Assembly: GCF_051622035.1 (NCBI RefSeq)
Contig: NC_135356.1
Span: 992,001-1,056,000, forward strand
Origin: Arctopsyche grandis
Lineage: Eukaryota > Arthropoda > Insecta > Trichoptera > Hydropsychidae
Direction of reading: 5' to 3'
Length of the DNA stretch: 64,000 nt
The notes under the pieces were generated by a model, which saw only the letters and a program-made list of their open reading frames with translations, was not told the DNA's origin and did no database searches. The stretch's first letter is position 1, and the number at the start of each line of letters is the position of its first letter. Positions 39,971-51,500 of the stretch are shown here, in pieces. The translations under genes and the position numbers were made by a program.

Positions 39971-41486
39971 CAGGTCTGGGCAAGCTTTTCGGATGAAGGG
40001 CCACTTTAGAAATTAAAAATGAGCGGCAGGCCGCAAGTAAAATACTATTTTTAGATATACATTATTTATTATCGTGAAAGAAATTAAAACATAATTTTTT
40101 TTTAAATTTCATACAAAACAACAATTTAATTTGACGAATGAAACTGTTTCAGATTTTTAACAGTTTTTTTAATTTCAGGAGAAAGTTTTGTGGTTGAAAT
40201 TCTTAAAAATGCTTGTAAATTTTCATCTGTGATGCTTGATTGTAAAGAATTTTTAATTAATATGTTTTTTTACATATTTAGGTTGATCAAAAAACCACCA
40301 ACATTTTTTGAGCAAAATCTCTAAGTTTGTCGAATTTTTCCGTATTAAGGGCGTTGTACAATATGCAAATTTCTTCATGACGGTGTAATTCCCTTAAATC
40401 ATCATCGCACTGTAAATATAATATATAATCTTAATTTATAGCTCCGTCTCGCCACTTAAATCGTCGATAATTTCAGCATATTCTTCAAATTTATTTTCTG
40501 TTACCTTCAGCAATTTCACGGTTGAAAGGTGGTCTACCCGTTTAATCAAAAAATGGTGAAGAAACAGTCGTAGTTTTAATTTAAATGCTTTCAAACTTTT
40601 CACCATATCGTGAACATATAAAATTTCCTCTTGGAACACTGTGATGAAAGTATTTAAATGTGTCACGATGTCCAAAGTAAATGCAAAATCACACAGCCAG
40701 TCACATTATCAGTTAATTCGGGGAAGTCGATACTATTTTTCATTTCTAAAAATAGAACGATTTCTTATTTTGTATCCCATAATCGCCGAAGTATTTTTCC
40801 TAGGCTAAGCCATCGAATATGATTATGATCAATAATATCTGTGAACTCAGATTCAATAACTTGAAGGATAGCAATGAATTGTCTGTGTTTCAAGCCACTC
40901 GATCGTATTAAATTGGCAAGTTTAATAATACAAGATGTCACATGTTCAACTTTTAACACATTTTGGCACAATACTTGTTGATGTATGATATAATGAATTA
41001 TAATTAAATTTTAATCAGGACAATTTTCGAAAATTTATCCAGGATTTTCTTTATCCAATATTTTTAACCGTCAAACTTGGTGTTCTGTCAGTTGTTATTT
41101 TTTTTAAGCAATTAACAACTTTTTCAAAAATATCAGCTCCTGTTGTTTGATTTTTAAGTGATTCCAATGATAAAAGCTCTTCAATAATTTCAAATTTAGA
41201 GTTTCATCCGCGTATGAAAATTAATAACTGTGCTGTATCTTTTCGGTCATTACTTTCGTCGAGAGCTATCGAGTACCATGTGATCGATTCTAATATGTAT
41301 GTATGATAATTGCTTATTAAAGTTTGTATTCTAGTTTGCCGTCTAGTTTGACCCAAATTTGAATTCTATCTTATGTCAGAAACGATAAACCATTTAACAA
41401 ATCAACAAAATTTTTTTAGATCAGAAAAATTAAGCTTTTTTTTAATTTTGCTCGCGGGCCGCACCAAATTAGTTTGCCCAGGCCTG
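39971..41486 (-). mobile_element. hAT transposon with decayed transposase
   Basis: Terminal repeats CAGGTCTGGGCAAGCTTTTC (left) and CAGGCCTGGGCAAACTAATT (right, reverse complement), with GGCC(G/A)C motifs just inside. The 8-bp duplication is ATCTAGAG (39963-39970) and ATCTATAG (41487-41494), one mismatch. The 1516-bp element carries a minus-strand transposase broken by stops and frameshifts. Confidence 0.93.
40060..40971 (-). pseudogene. hAT transposase (GTF2IRD2/FAM200-like), broken
   Basis: Minus-strand fragments in order: 40971-40765 contains SSGLKHRQFIAILQVIESEF and DHNHIRWLSLGKILRRLW; 40675-40436 contains DIVTHLNTFITVFQEEILYV; 40380-40130 ends with LRISTTKLSPEIKKTVKNL. These are successive regions of the hAT transposases related to GTF2IRD2, EPM2AIP1 and FAM200 (RGLxHRQF, RWLSLGKVL, HLNxLN and the C-terminal STSK block). 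The pieces lie in different frames and have internal stops. Confidence 0.85.
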
Positions 41487-42737
41487 ATCTATAGTCAAAT
41501 TAAACCGTTGATTATTTGAGATTTTTTCCAACAATTCGGAAATAATTTCCGATTTTACGACTTCATAATGTTTCTGCACTAATTTCATGACATCACTTTC
41601 ATTTTTGGGCAATTTATATCCTCGATATGTTATCGACTCCCTGATGAATTCGGATTTACATAGTTATAGCTCATATGGATATTCCATCTACAGCGGCCAA
41701 TTTTTCAACAATTTCTTCTAGGCTTTTTCGATGGATAAAATCAAAGAGTCAAATCGTTAAATTAAATTCGTCGATTTTTAACGGGATTTTCAACCATAGA
41801 ATTAATTTACGTGTCACTGTCTCGTTTTTCATTTGGATATATATGTATTATGTGTTTTAAGATATACTTGAATTAAGAACAGTTTTTTCTGATTTGCACA
41901 CGTTGCAGTTTGCTTTATGCAGTTTGTTTTTGATTAAGATCCCGCTACTGGCAGCAGTGTGAAATTATCCCAAATTTTCCATGTTTTCTTTTGTGACATG
42001 CTTCACTAAAAATACCAAAAAAAATAAAAATAATTTAATCGATCATTATCTAAATATAATAGTATAAGTATGCTCAATCAATTTTCATTTATTTTATATA
42101 CAGAAACGTTTCATTTGATAGTTTATGTACCTTTAAATGACTGATGACGGTTCGTGTGTTGAAATTAATAGCGAAAAGTGTAGTTTTTTCCTTCTTTGGT
42201 AATATATTATAATATTCAAAATTCAAAACATTTTTCAATAACTAAATATATGCATTTTACATAAATAATTTGAAATATCGACATTGTAATGTGAAATCGA
42301 CAAGTAATGTGAAATATCGACAGTAAAACAGAATGAAATATTGTATGTTATAAAAATTAATAACATATTTTAATCAGGCTATTTGTTTACTGAAGTTAAA
42401 ATTATTAACAAATAAATACAGGTCAATATCAATATTCTTAAAACAATTACATATGTATATCTCAGCAGAGGAATACCAATATTATCGGCAAATTAAGCAA
42501 ATATGTGATTTTGTGTCCCTTTATTGCTATCATTATTATTATGGAACTTTGTAGTTTTCCAAAAAATATAATGTTAAATATACTTATAATTCGGTCAAGA
42601 ATAAAACTGATTTTTTTAAGAGAATTACAAGAAATAATTAAAGTACTTACCTTTAACGAAATCAGGTATGATGAGAATGATAACAATGTCTAAGGCAAAA
42701 TACTTTAGGGTTATACGCATCGCATACTTATTCATTA
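41487..42737. other. AT-rich stretch without a recognised gene
   Basis: No exon-like frame, RNA gene or bounded element seen. Some of it may be older transposon sequence into which the hAT element inserted. Confidence 0.4.
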
Positions 42738-43160
42738 CACTGTTCGACATGAAAAATCGTTTAGAGACGAGATATGACTTTTTTTATAGATCTGGTAATA
42801 AAAAATGTTGATTGGTTCGAGATTCGGAGATATATCGGAGATCGGTCGTTGTCTCAAAATCTGTCAATTTTCTGTTCAAAATGAATATTGGAATCTATAG
42901 TCGGGTATTTTATCTTTCATTTGTAGTACTTTTCAGCTTTCAAATCTCTCTAAGCAGTCGTCCAGTTCAAATCAAAAGTCAAAAGTACGTATTTTCACTT
43001 GGGATTTTTTCCCACTGTTATTACTATTTTATATTGAGTATTTTCTATTGAAACATGTTTATTGGAATAGTTTTCTGGCTGCATTATTTTTTTTTTCGTT
43101 TAAAATGGTTAATTGGAAATGTGCTGAATTTTAAATCGGTAAAATTACGAGCTATAAACT
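42738..43160. repeat. Interspersed repeat, copy 2 (partner at 6718)
   Basis: It contains ACTGTTCGACA, GAGACGAGATATGAC, GTTGATTGGTTCGAGATTCG, CCCACTGTTA and AAAATGGTTAATTGGA in the same order as 6718-7140, with small indels. No coding frame is shared. Confidence 0.8.
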
Positions 43161-43439
43161 CGAACTAGTGGATCGCTGTTTTATGTTTATTTGGATTTGA
43201 ATATTTTTAATGTGACTGAAAAAGATTTTGAATTTTTACGTTAATACTTGAAAATTTATATACCCGGATAACCTACTTAGTAGCACATGCTCGCTTTATT
43301 GAACAAACGGGTCACATTGAGGAGAGTGCCACTTATAGAACTCAATAGGTTCAATAGTTTCCTTTTTTTTTATTTTTCAATTTTTTGCCCCCTTGAACTC
43401 ATCGTTTGATTTTGCAGCTGCTAGTCGCAGCTGCAAATT

Positions 43440-44461
43440 TTTTTCCGCGCCTCCCTACCTTTTATTTTTTAATATATATAATAATATATACACGTTTTAA
43501 ATAATAAACCTTTATTTAAAAAAAAATACTGAACACTACAATAGACAGAATAATAAAAAGGTTTTGCTATAACATAAATTTATACGAACACGTATATTTA
43601 TTATTATATTAAATTACTAATTAAACTACATCTATCACATCAAAATTAAATGCGAATGATGTTGTTGTTTTTTGGCACAAAGTTTATCAAATCTTGGGGG
43701 CAATATGGAGAGTGCCACTCGTAACTCCTTTTCGGTAGAAACACTTGCATTGCTTTGCAATACAAAGATTCATACTCTCCACTAAGATTCATCCAAAATT
43801 TAATTATGGTTTCATTTTGAAACTTTTGTTTTAGTGAGCTATCGCATGATAATTCTATCAATTTTTCTTTTTCGATAGTTGTCAGTTCGAATTCGCCTTC
43901 TTCATTGTAGTTAAATGGATTCTGTATACACAAAAACTTTGAGAAATCAAGGTCTTTGAAATAATTGGAAAAATGCAGCACTAAACCATCCAAGTGGTAA
44001 GTAAAAAGATTTTTACTTGTTTCAATATTGGCTGTGGCCCAGAAATCTTTGGAAAGTGAAAACATATCCAAATCATTCTTTTGTAAATTTGATTTCCATA
44101 ACTTCAACTTTTTAATGAAAGCTTTTACTTTGTCTTTTTGAACAAGTGGATGTATTTGTGATCCCTGCATTGATTTATTTAAACACCTCAATTTTCCAAA
44201 AATTTCAACCAAATAGGCAAGTTTAACAATTTAATTATCTAGAGGTTTTCTTCGAGAAAGGTTGCTAATTAAATGTGTATATAAAAATGAAAATAAACAT
44301 TCATGCATTGAATTTTTACTGTTAAGCTACGATATGAAGTTTTATTTATTTGTAGATATTATGGTATGAAAATTATTTTTTTATTAAAAAGTTTTGGCGC
44401 CTCCCCTGGCAATAGTCCGCGCCTCCCGTGGGAGGCGCGCCTCCCAGTTTGGAAACCGCTG
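43440..44461 (-). mobile_element. hAT transposon remnant, left end missing
   Basis: The right end in reverse complement reads CAGCGGTTTCCAAACTGGGA followed by a self-complementary GGCGCGCC motif, typical of Charlie-like hAT ends. No matching left terminus was found. GCGCCTCCC words near 43446 may be a subterminal relic. The transposase segment inside reads away from the right end. Confidence 0.75.
43646..44212 (-). pseudogene. hAT transposase, C-terminal half (ZBED5/SCAND3-like)
   Basis: A 188-codon minus-strand frame, open without stops, contains LRCLNKSMQG, VKAFIKKLKLWKSNLQ, NPFNYNEEG, IEKEKLIELSCDSSLKQKF and SGEYESLYCKAMQVFLP. This is the order seen in ZBED5/SCAND3/GTF2IRD2-type hAT transposases (LNxxLQG, then IRNPF, then EKEQLIDLSSDSTLKLKF, then FWI-EYPxLSxKALKxLLPF). 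The N-terminal zinc finger and first catalytic residues are absent. The frame is the least decayed transposase in the window, but the element lacks one end. Confidence 0.85.
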
Positions 44462-44539
44462 GTGTAGATGGATATCACAAAAATTTTAAATAAAACAACT
44501 TTATGAAAATAAATTTATAATGTAATTCAACACACAATA

Positions 44540-45340
44540 ATTACATGGAATAATTACAAATTTTCCAAAAATGTGCCACTCAATTTTTTATTATATATTT
44601 TAATAAATGTAAATATAATACAAATACCACTTAGTCTATTTTTTTTTCTTTTAAAAATATGGAAAAAAACATAAAAATATGAATGAGATGTTGAAAATCT
44701 ATTGAAGAAAAAAATTACTGTTAGTGGTGACTTCTTCTTCGATTCAACGGTTTGGAACAGCTCTTCAGCGCTCATATCAGTCCACGACAACTTCTTCCTT
44801 CCAATCCATTTTCTACCTTCTATTTTTCCCATGATAATCAAACGGAAAAATTCGTATTTTGAACCCTGTATCATGCGTCCGAGGTACTCCATCTGTCTCC
44901 ACTTGATGACAGAAACAAGTTTCCTGCCTCTCCGTATCATGCTGAGGACAGCTTCATTTGTGACTTTTTTGGTCCATGGGATCTTCAGCATACGCCTGTT
45001 GACCCACATCTCAAAAGCTTCGATACGGCTGATCATTCTGGTCTTCAGAGTCCTCGTTTTGCATCCAGATAGCAGCACTCTTTGCGAATCTCAAACGCGT
45101 ACGAAGATTGTGATGCTTGTTTATTGTTGATGAACACTGTTCTAGCCATCTCGATGTGGATTCTTAAGTTTTCATCTGGGTCAAGCTCTTAATTTAACCA
45201 AGTTCTCAGGTATTTAAATATTTTAACTCTTTCTAACACCTCTAGATACAACGTTTAGATCACCGGTGTCTGTTTGCATTTTGTCAACTACATAGCATAA
45301 ATTTCGTCTTCTTTATATTTATGTGCAGACCTCTTCGATT
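44540..45340 (-). pseudogene. RTE-like LINE ORF2, C-terminal part
   Basis: The minus-strand frame ending near 44554 reads RIEAFEMWVNRRMLKIPWTK, KVTNEAVL, IKWRQMEYLGRM and KIEGRKWIGRKKLSW. This is the region after the reverse transcriptase in a widespread insect LINE group (A-F-E-M-W-C-Y-R-R-M-L-K-I-P-W, then GRRGRGR-x-x-x-SW). Upstream, in other frames, come LDPDENLRIHIEMARTVF and the start of this module. Frameshifts separate the parts. RTE is my best clade guess. Confidence 0.8.
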
Positions 45341-45384
45341 GCTTTCTTGATTAACAGTATATCTTTCTTCCATTCCAAAAATTT

Positions 45385-45522
45385 TCATTCAAGAGAGAAT
45401 GACGAAGATGAAATAATGGATTTTAACGGTTCAGTGCCATTCCCGTCAATCAGTTCACTACGACAAAATGAGCAGAGTGCTTTAGAAATCAGCTGCGATT
45501 CCAAATCATCCACGTAAAATAG
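45385..45522 (-). CDS. IFT122: IFT122 exon 20 (C-terminus)
   Basis: Codons 1128-1173 including the TGA at 45387-45385. Begins [20 protein letters not shown] and supplies the last Cys pair of the zinc-binding C-terminus, as in human HGCCPYCRRC. The final Ser-rich tail is species-specific. Confidence 0.9.
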   Translation of the reverse strand, partial: LFYVDDLESQLISKALCSFCRSELIDGNGTEPLKSIISSSSFSLE

Positions 45523-48500
45523 CTGAAACAAAAACAAACCGACGTTGTTGTTTTATGGTATACTCGTACATATTTAAGTCCCCATTCAATATTGATATAA
45601 ACCTTGTAACAATGAGGGCAATACTGTATGTGTAAGTCGGGCATAACGTTGCGAAAAAATAACGTTTCCAATGGTTTTGGACGATTGATGACTATCACAG
45701 ATAATGGCTGTAATATTTTCAAATCTTCTCGGTTGCACACAACTTTACCATTCTTATCATCCTATAAAAAAACATTGAAAATATGAATTAATTGACCTCA
45801 CTTATACATATATGTTATAATTATGTACTATATTTACTTTTCATTTGAAATGCTAATCGTTGAGATACTATTAAATATTTACTTACTTCAAACGATTTGT
45901 TTGAGAACACGTCTTTGAGATTAGACAAATTCTCTATTCGCAATATCTGAGAATTTTCTTGGTCGTTTGGCCGAGCTTCGAGAGAAGACACATCAGATTC
46001 TATCAACTGTAAAGCCTCCTCCACGGTTATGTCGTCCTCTATAGTGAATGCGACCAACGGTAATATTTCTAAAACATTAATAACCACTTCTATACCAAAT
46101 GAAAAAATGAAAAATTTCACATAACATCAACTAACCGAATGTAAGAAACGAATGGTACAAATTATGTCCGCAGTAGTTGCAAACTGTTGAAAGTGGTGTG
46201 AAATGATGTTATGGAGGATGAACGAATGAGACGACTGGCATGTTAATGCACGTGTTTATTATATGACAGCTGAAGACAGAGTGAGTAGTAGCTCTCCGAA
46301 CCCAGCCGAGTTGGTTCCCACTCGCAGGAAGGCAACCAAACTCGACCATGTCGTATAAGCGAGCCGCCACATCACTCCCCCCCCAGCATCAGCGATACCA
46401 AAATTACAAAGAAACAAATTTTACCAAAAGAAAAAAATTATTGTTACACAAAGAGAAAAAATTATTACGTGGGGAGAAAAAAATTGTTGACGTGGGTCAT
46501 CCGCTGTGTACATAGGTGTACCGCCCTGAATGGTCGGTAGATTCGAGGGCGGTGACGTCGCGAGCAGGACGGTGGCTGGTCCGATGGTCGCGCGATGCGA
46601 TGCTGCGGCGGCGCCGCTCTTCCGAGGCTGATGTCGGTTGGTGGGGCGGCGGGGGCGGCAGGGGCATCGATGTGGTTGATGATACTCCGAGCTGGACTGT
46701 GAGTCGTTGTGGCTCGTGGAGGTGTTGTAGCGCTACCGCCCGTCTCGGCGTGACGACGCTCGTGGGGACGGACGGGGCCTTGATGATGATGATGATGATG
46801 ATGGTGCTGAGGTGGTGTATGTCTTGTGGTGCTGGATGACCGTTCTATGTGTAGTGGATCGCGCATGACTCCACATCCAGCTGTCAAGATCGTCGTCTCA
46901 TTCGCTCCCCCATTTTTGTAAGCACCTGTCATCGACGTTGTGGCTGGACGTCGGTAGGTAGGTAGGTAGATAGGTAGCCGTGTCTGCTCGTTTATTGTCA
47001 CCCGCGGGCCGCGACGCGTGTTGATGGCGATGGGGGCGCGGCGGGTAGCTTCCCCGCCTGGCTCGGCGAGGCAGGGATGAGCGGCATGTTGAAATTGATC
47101 GAGGCTGCGTGGCTCGATGTCGGGGGTCACCAGTATGGAGGATGAACGAATGAGACGACTGGCATGTTAATGCACGTGTTTATTATATGACAGCTGAAGA
47201 CAGAGTGAGTAGTAGCTCTCCGAACCCAGCCGAGTTGGTTCCCACTCGCAGGAAGGCAACCAAATTCGACCATGTCGTATAAGCGAGCCGCCACAATGTG
47301 AACATCTGTAGCACAACGGCGTAACCTCGTTACTATCGTTCAATCCAGCTCGTGAGAGCAATGTCAAAACTTCTACATTTTCCTGCAATCAAATAAATAT
47401 CACAGATGGTTACTGATTTCTGAAAAGGATGGTATCAAGAAATCAATCTACATATGTAGAGAAATTAGCAACAAAAATAATGAATATTTAGAGGAAGAGT
47501 ATTTTCAAAAGCTAATTTTGTGATCTTTCGGATCTTCACCAGAGCGGAGACCAATCAATCTTTACTAAGTTTAACCCATTGAATTCGAATATGATGATGA
47601 TTTTTGTTCCTTTCTTCCCGTTTAAAAGATATGAGCGTTTAAAATATGCGCAATTTTTACAGATTTTTGAGTTTTACCGTCTTTAACTCAAAATCATTGT
47701 GGGTCACACTAGTAAAGATTGAATAATCTCCGCTTCGTTCATTTTTTTGTTGCTCAATATTATCTAAGATTTTCTTTTAAAACATTTTAGTTCAAAAGAA
47801 ATACTAGAGCAACATATGTATGTAGAAGAAAAGCAGCTCATGAAGCAGACAACAAATGATTTTTTGAAAATAACACTTGTCTGATATATAATATTTTTTA
47901 TGTTGGGTTTGCGAAACACTATTAACCCTTTCAATGCTGACCAACGCTGATCAGCGTTTTGCCGACAAGTCCTTGGGCCTGAAGAATGCCAATGTGCTTT
48001 GTACATTTTGCATGCATAAAATAAACAAGAATAATACCTGTTAAGCCTTTCCCGGTAGCATTAAAAATCAGTCGTGTAATCCGTGCAATTGCTTTGTCTA
48101 CGTTTATAAACACTCATTTACACCGGAATTTCTGAATTTATAACCATAGCAGAATTACCCGATGGAAATCCCTAATTGATGAGTATTTCAGATTTTGCCT
48201 TGGTCTCTAGTTGCACATGGGAACAATCAGATTGGACCGAATAGGTGATTATTGGAAGAAGCATCACGTATTTAATATACCGGTATTATCCCAATACATG
48301 TCACGCAATCGATTTTTATTCATTTTAAAAGCATTCAATTTTAACAACAATTAAGAAGATCGAACTAGTTTTGGAAAAATACATTCACTAATAAACTTCT
48401 TTTGTTTATTATATTTTGTTGCAAGATATATTAGAGAGTCTAAACACACCTTTACAAAACTTGAAATCCCCGGCGGTAGTTATCTAGAGTTTGTTTGGAT

Positions 48501-51500
48501 TAACTTCAATTTTATACCTGATTTCTAAATAATTCTAATTGGAAATGTGGGCGAAGTTTGTAGCGTGGCGGGCTTTCAACAGAAATGACTTCAGCATTCA
48601 AAGGGTTAAACCGTTTTAATTTATTCACCTGTATCTTAAATGGTACTTTCAAGTTCTGAATTTTGTCCAGCATCTGACGAGCCAGTTTGTTTGCGCCTAG
48701 TAATCTGCCTTGTTTTGCTAAACACAAATATACCGAACTGAAAACCGTCAAGGCGCAATATCTTACATGATTTTCAAAAATGAAATAATGCTAAAAATAA
48801 ACTCTACATAAGATTGAAAAGGATACAATAAAGAAATGCCTTTCGGCGGATGAACATTGTTTTCGACGAGCGAAAGAACAATTTTAGCCGCGTTGAACAA
48901 CGTTTCCGGTTGGCAAACTGAAAACACTTCGTGTATAGACTGATGCACAATATGAAAAGTAAAGTAAATTGTTGCATATTTTTCATTCTCATTATACGAT
49001 TCTATCCAATTCTGTTGTTGACTGTAATTGAATAGAAGAAAAATGTTAATTTCAACTGTCGATAACAATAATTTCAAAGCTTTTCGAATTAACCCACTCA
49101 ATATCGTCCACAGTTTGGGAGATTTCTAAGGATTGTGATGCAAGCAACCAATGCAAGTAAGCAGCGTCGTTGAAACGTTCTTCGGCGATGGCATTTTGTA
49201 TAAGAACTCCCAAAACTCTAGCGGCTGATTCCGTCTGACCGCCCATGTGGTATGCTGAAAATATCACATCGATAACACAAAATAAGAAACTATTATAGAA
49301 TAAATACAACTCAAATGAAGAACATTTAGAAATTCTCGATTATGTTCAATATAACCAGCAGAATAGACTAGTGGTTAGCATATAATGCTTTGAACAGAGT
49401 GGTCATGGGTTCAAATCCGAGTTTGCCAATTTATCTGATTTTTATTGAAACGGTTCCAACAAATTGGCAACCTTACCAATTTTCTCGTAAAATCTCGAGT
49501 TTTAAGCAATCTCGAATTTCACTGAATTGTATAAAATGCTGCAAATTTACAAATTTGACCATAAATGGATGTTAATTGATATGTATTTACATACTTTGTA
49601 TAGTACTTGTATCAAGTGTACCTACAATGTGTCTGGCCAGGAAGGCGCATTTGGGGTTACCTGCTAGGCCTTCCTGGTATGAATTAATAAAAAATAAATA
49701 TCAAGGTACAAATTTAAATGTCTAGTAGTACATAAATTCATGTAACCATGTACGAACCTTTATGAGCTTCGATAAAATGATTGTCCCTAGCCATTTGTTG
49801 TGCATATGGTATATAAACCTCTTCCTTGTATTCCGGATTCTGTTTGACCAATTGAAACGCTTGTAGGAATCTCGTCGTCGTCATCGTCATCGAAACCTTC
49901 GAGAATATTCCGCAACAACAAAATACATCGAGCGGAACACCATCAAGTATTCCAGAAAATACTACGCCTCGACGAAAGCAAATTCCTCTTGTACGCATCA
50001 ACAACTAAATGCTCGTACGACCACTTCCATCAAGCATTCCAGAAAATACTACGCCTCGACGAAAGCATTCCTCTTGTACGCATCAACAACTAAATGCTCG
50101 TACGACCACTTCCATCAAGCATTCCAGAAAATACTACGCCTCGACGAAAGCATTCCTCTCGTACGCATCAACAACTAAATGCTCGTACGCATCAATAACC
50201 ACTTCCATCAAGCGTTCCAGAAAATTCTACGCCTCGACAAAAGTGCATTCCTTTCTTACGCATCAACAAACCACCACCATCGATCAGGCGATTCAAGAAA
50301 CACTATAAAAGGAGGTACAACCCAAACAACGCCAGTCGACCCACAGCAGCAAGCGTCGACACAAAGCAGCAGACCAGTCGACATCCAGCTCCTGACCAGC
50401 CACCACTTCACTACACGGACTTGGAAGATCAACCAGCCGACCGAGCCAGCAACACACTGCCGTATTCAGAGACTTGCTGAACATAGCCGAATGCCGAGCC
50501 AGCGACACTCTACCGTATCCAGAGACTAGCCGGACATAGCCGAATGCCGAGCCAGCGACACTCTACCACATCCAGAGACCTCTGAACGACATACTTTTAC
50601 CAACAATTAACCATACTTGTGTATACGTGTTACTACCAAATAAATACCACATTCAACATATAGTTGTATTAATACCGAACACAGACGAATCTGTCTACAA
50701 TACATGGCGGACTGGTGGTGAAGAAGACCTTCACAATAAGACTAGTTCCCATACGCTTGCTCCCAATTTTCCATCTTAACTGCCATCTTGACCATTGCAT
50801 GCTGATCTCCCAATTTTTGATACAGCTCGGTCGCCGACTCCAAGTGACCGATCGAGATCAAAGCCTGAGCCACCACATATAAATTATCGCTCGCACCCTT
50901 ATCGAGATTACGACCCGTTTCGACCAACCTAAAACATAAATATGTATTCTCTAAAGGTTCACCGCACACTATTCGTTTAAATAATAACTCACATGTCGTT
51001 CTGTGCCATAATATTCGCCGCACTCTTTATGTCTCCGGCTGCCAAAAACATCTCAGCAGCCACACGAGGCTCGTTTATATGCTGAGCCCATTCAGCTCTC
51101 TTTTTTATAAGATCCGACACATCTTCCGAATCCATGTATTCCTACAAATATAAAATAGTTCTCTAAAAACAGGGTCTAAAAGGATGTAGAAAAAAGTGAA
51201 AAAAATTAATATATGTATGTATATATAAAATAATTGACAAACTCGTCCATCTGTGGATTATTTCTTAATTTTTTTGTTTAATAATTTTAATATACAACTG
51301 TACAGATATGAAGAAGACAAACTTGAGCCTTGTGGAACAGTCTAAGATCCGTGTACATTGTGAGGGCTCGGTGTGATTGGCCGTTGGATCGGTATAGCCG
51401 TGCAGCGTCGATAAACTTTCCTCGGTATGCATAAACTTCAGCTACCGAGAGAGCTTTGGATGCATTATCGCCTTGATTTAACATTTCCTAGAATAATAAT

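Larger units (their letters stand above)
46136..47382 (-). pseudogene. IFT122: IFT122 exon 17, interrupted by a TRIM-like element
   Basis: Part one is 47382-47296 ([14 protein letters not shown] through TPLCYRCSH). Part two is 46209-46136 ([20 protein letters not shown]). A 1086-bp LTR-type element and a duplicated 4-bp target (ATGT on plus) separate them. Without these the exon is 157 nt, the phases with exons 16 and 18 agree, and two Cys pairs (CYRC, CNYC) come together as in other IFT122 proteins. Reading through gives about 35 LTR-encoded residues and then a stop at 47167. Confidence 0.92.

Noticed and set aside
46465-47130. 221-codon frame in the TRIM-like element as a host gene
   Set aside because: It lies wholly between two LTRs, begins right after the primer-binding site and has low-complexity Pro/His/Thr composition.
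49356-49430. True tRNA genes at the box A/box B sequences
   Set aside because: No cloverleaf with acceptor and anticodon stems can be completed, and the tRNA-like head continues into a SINE body and A-rich tail shared by other copies.
49758-50928. The solo LTR in exon 13 as an ordinary intron
   Set aside because: Removing it in frame would need non-GT-AG borders; the flanking CGCT duplication shows insertion.
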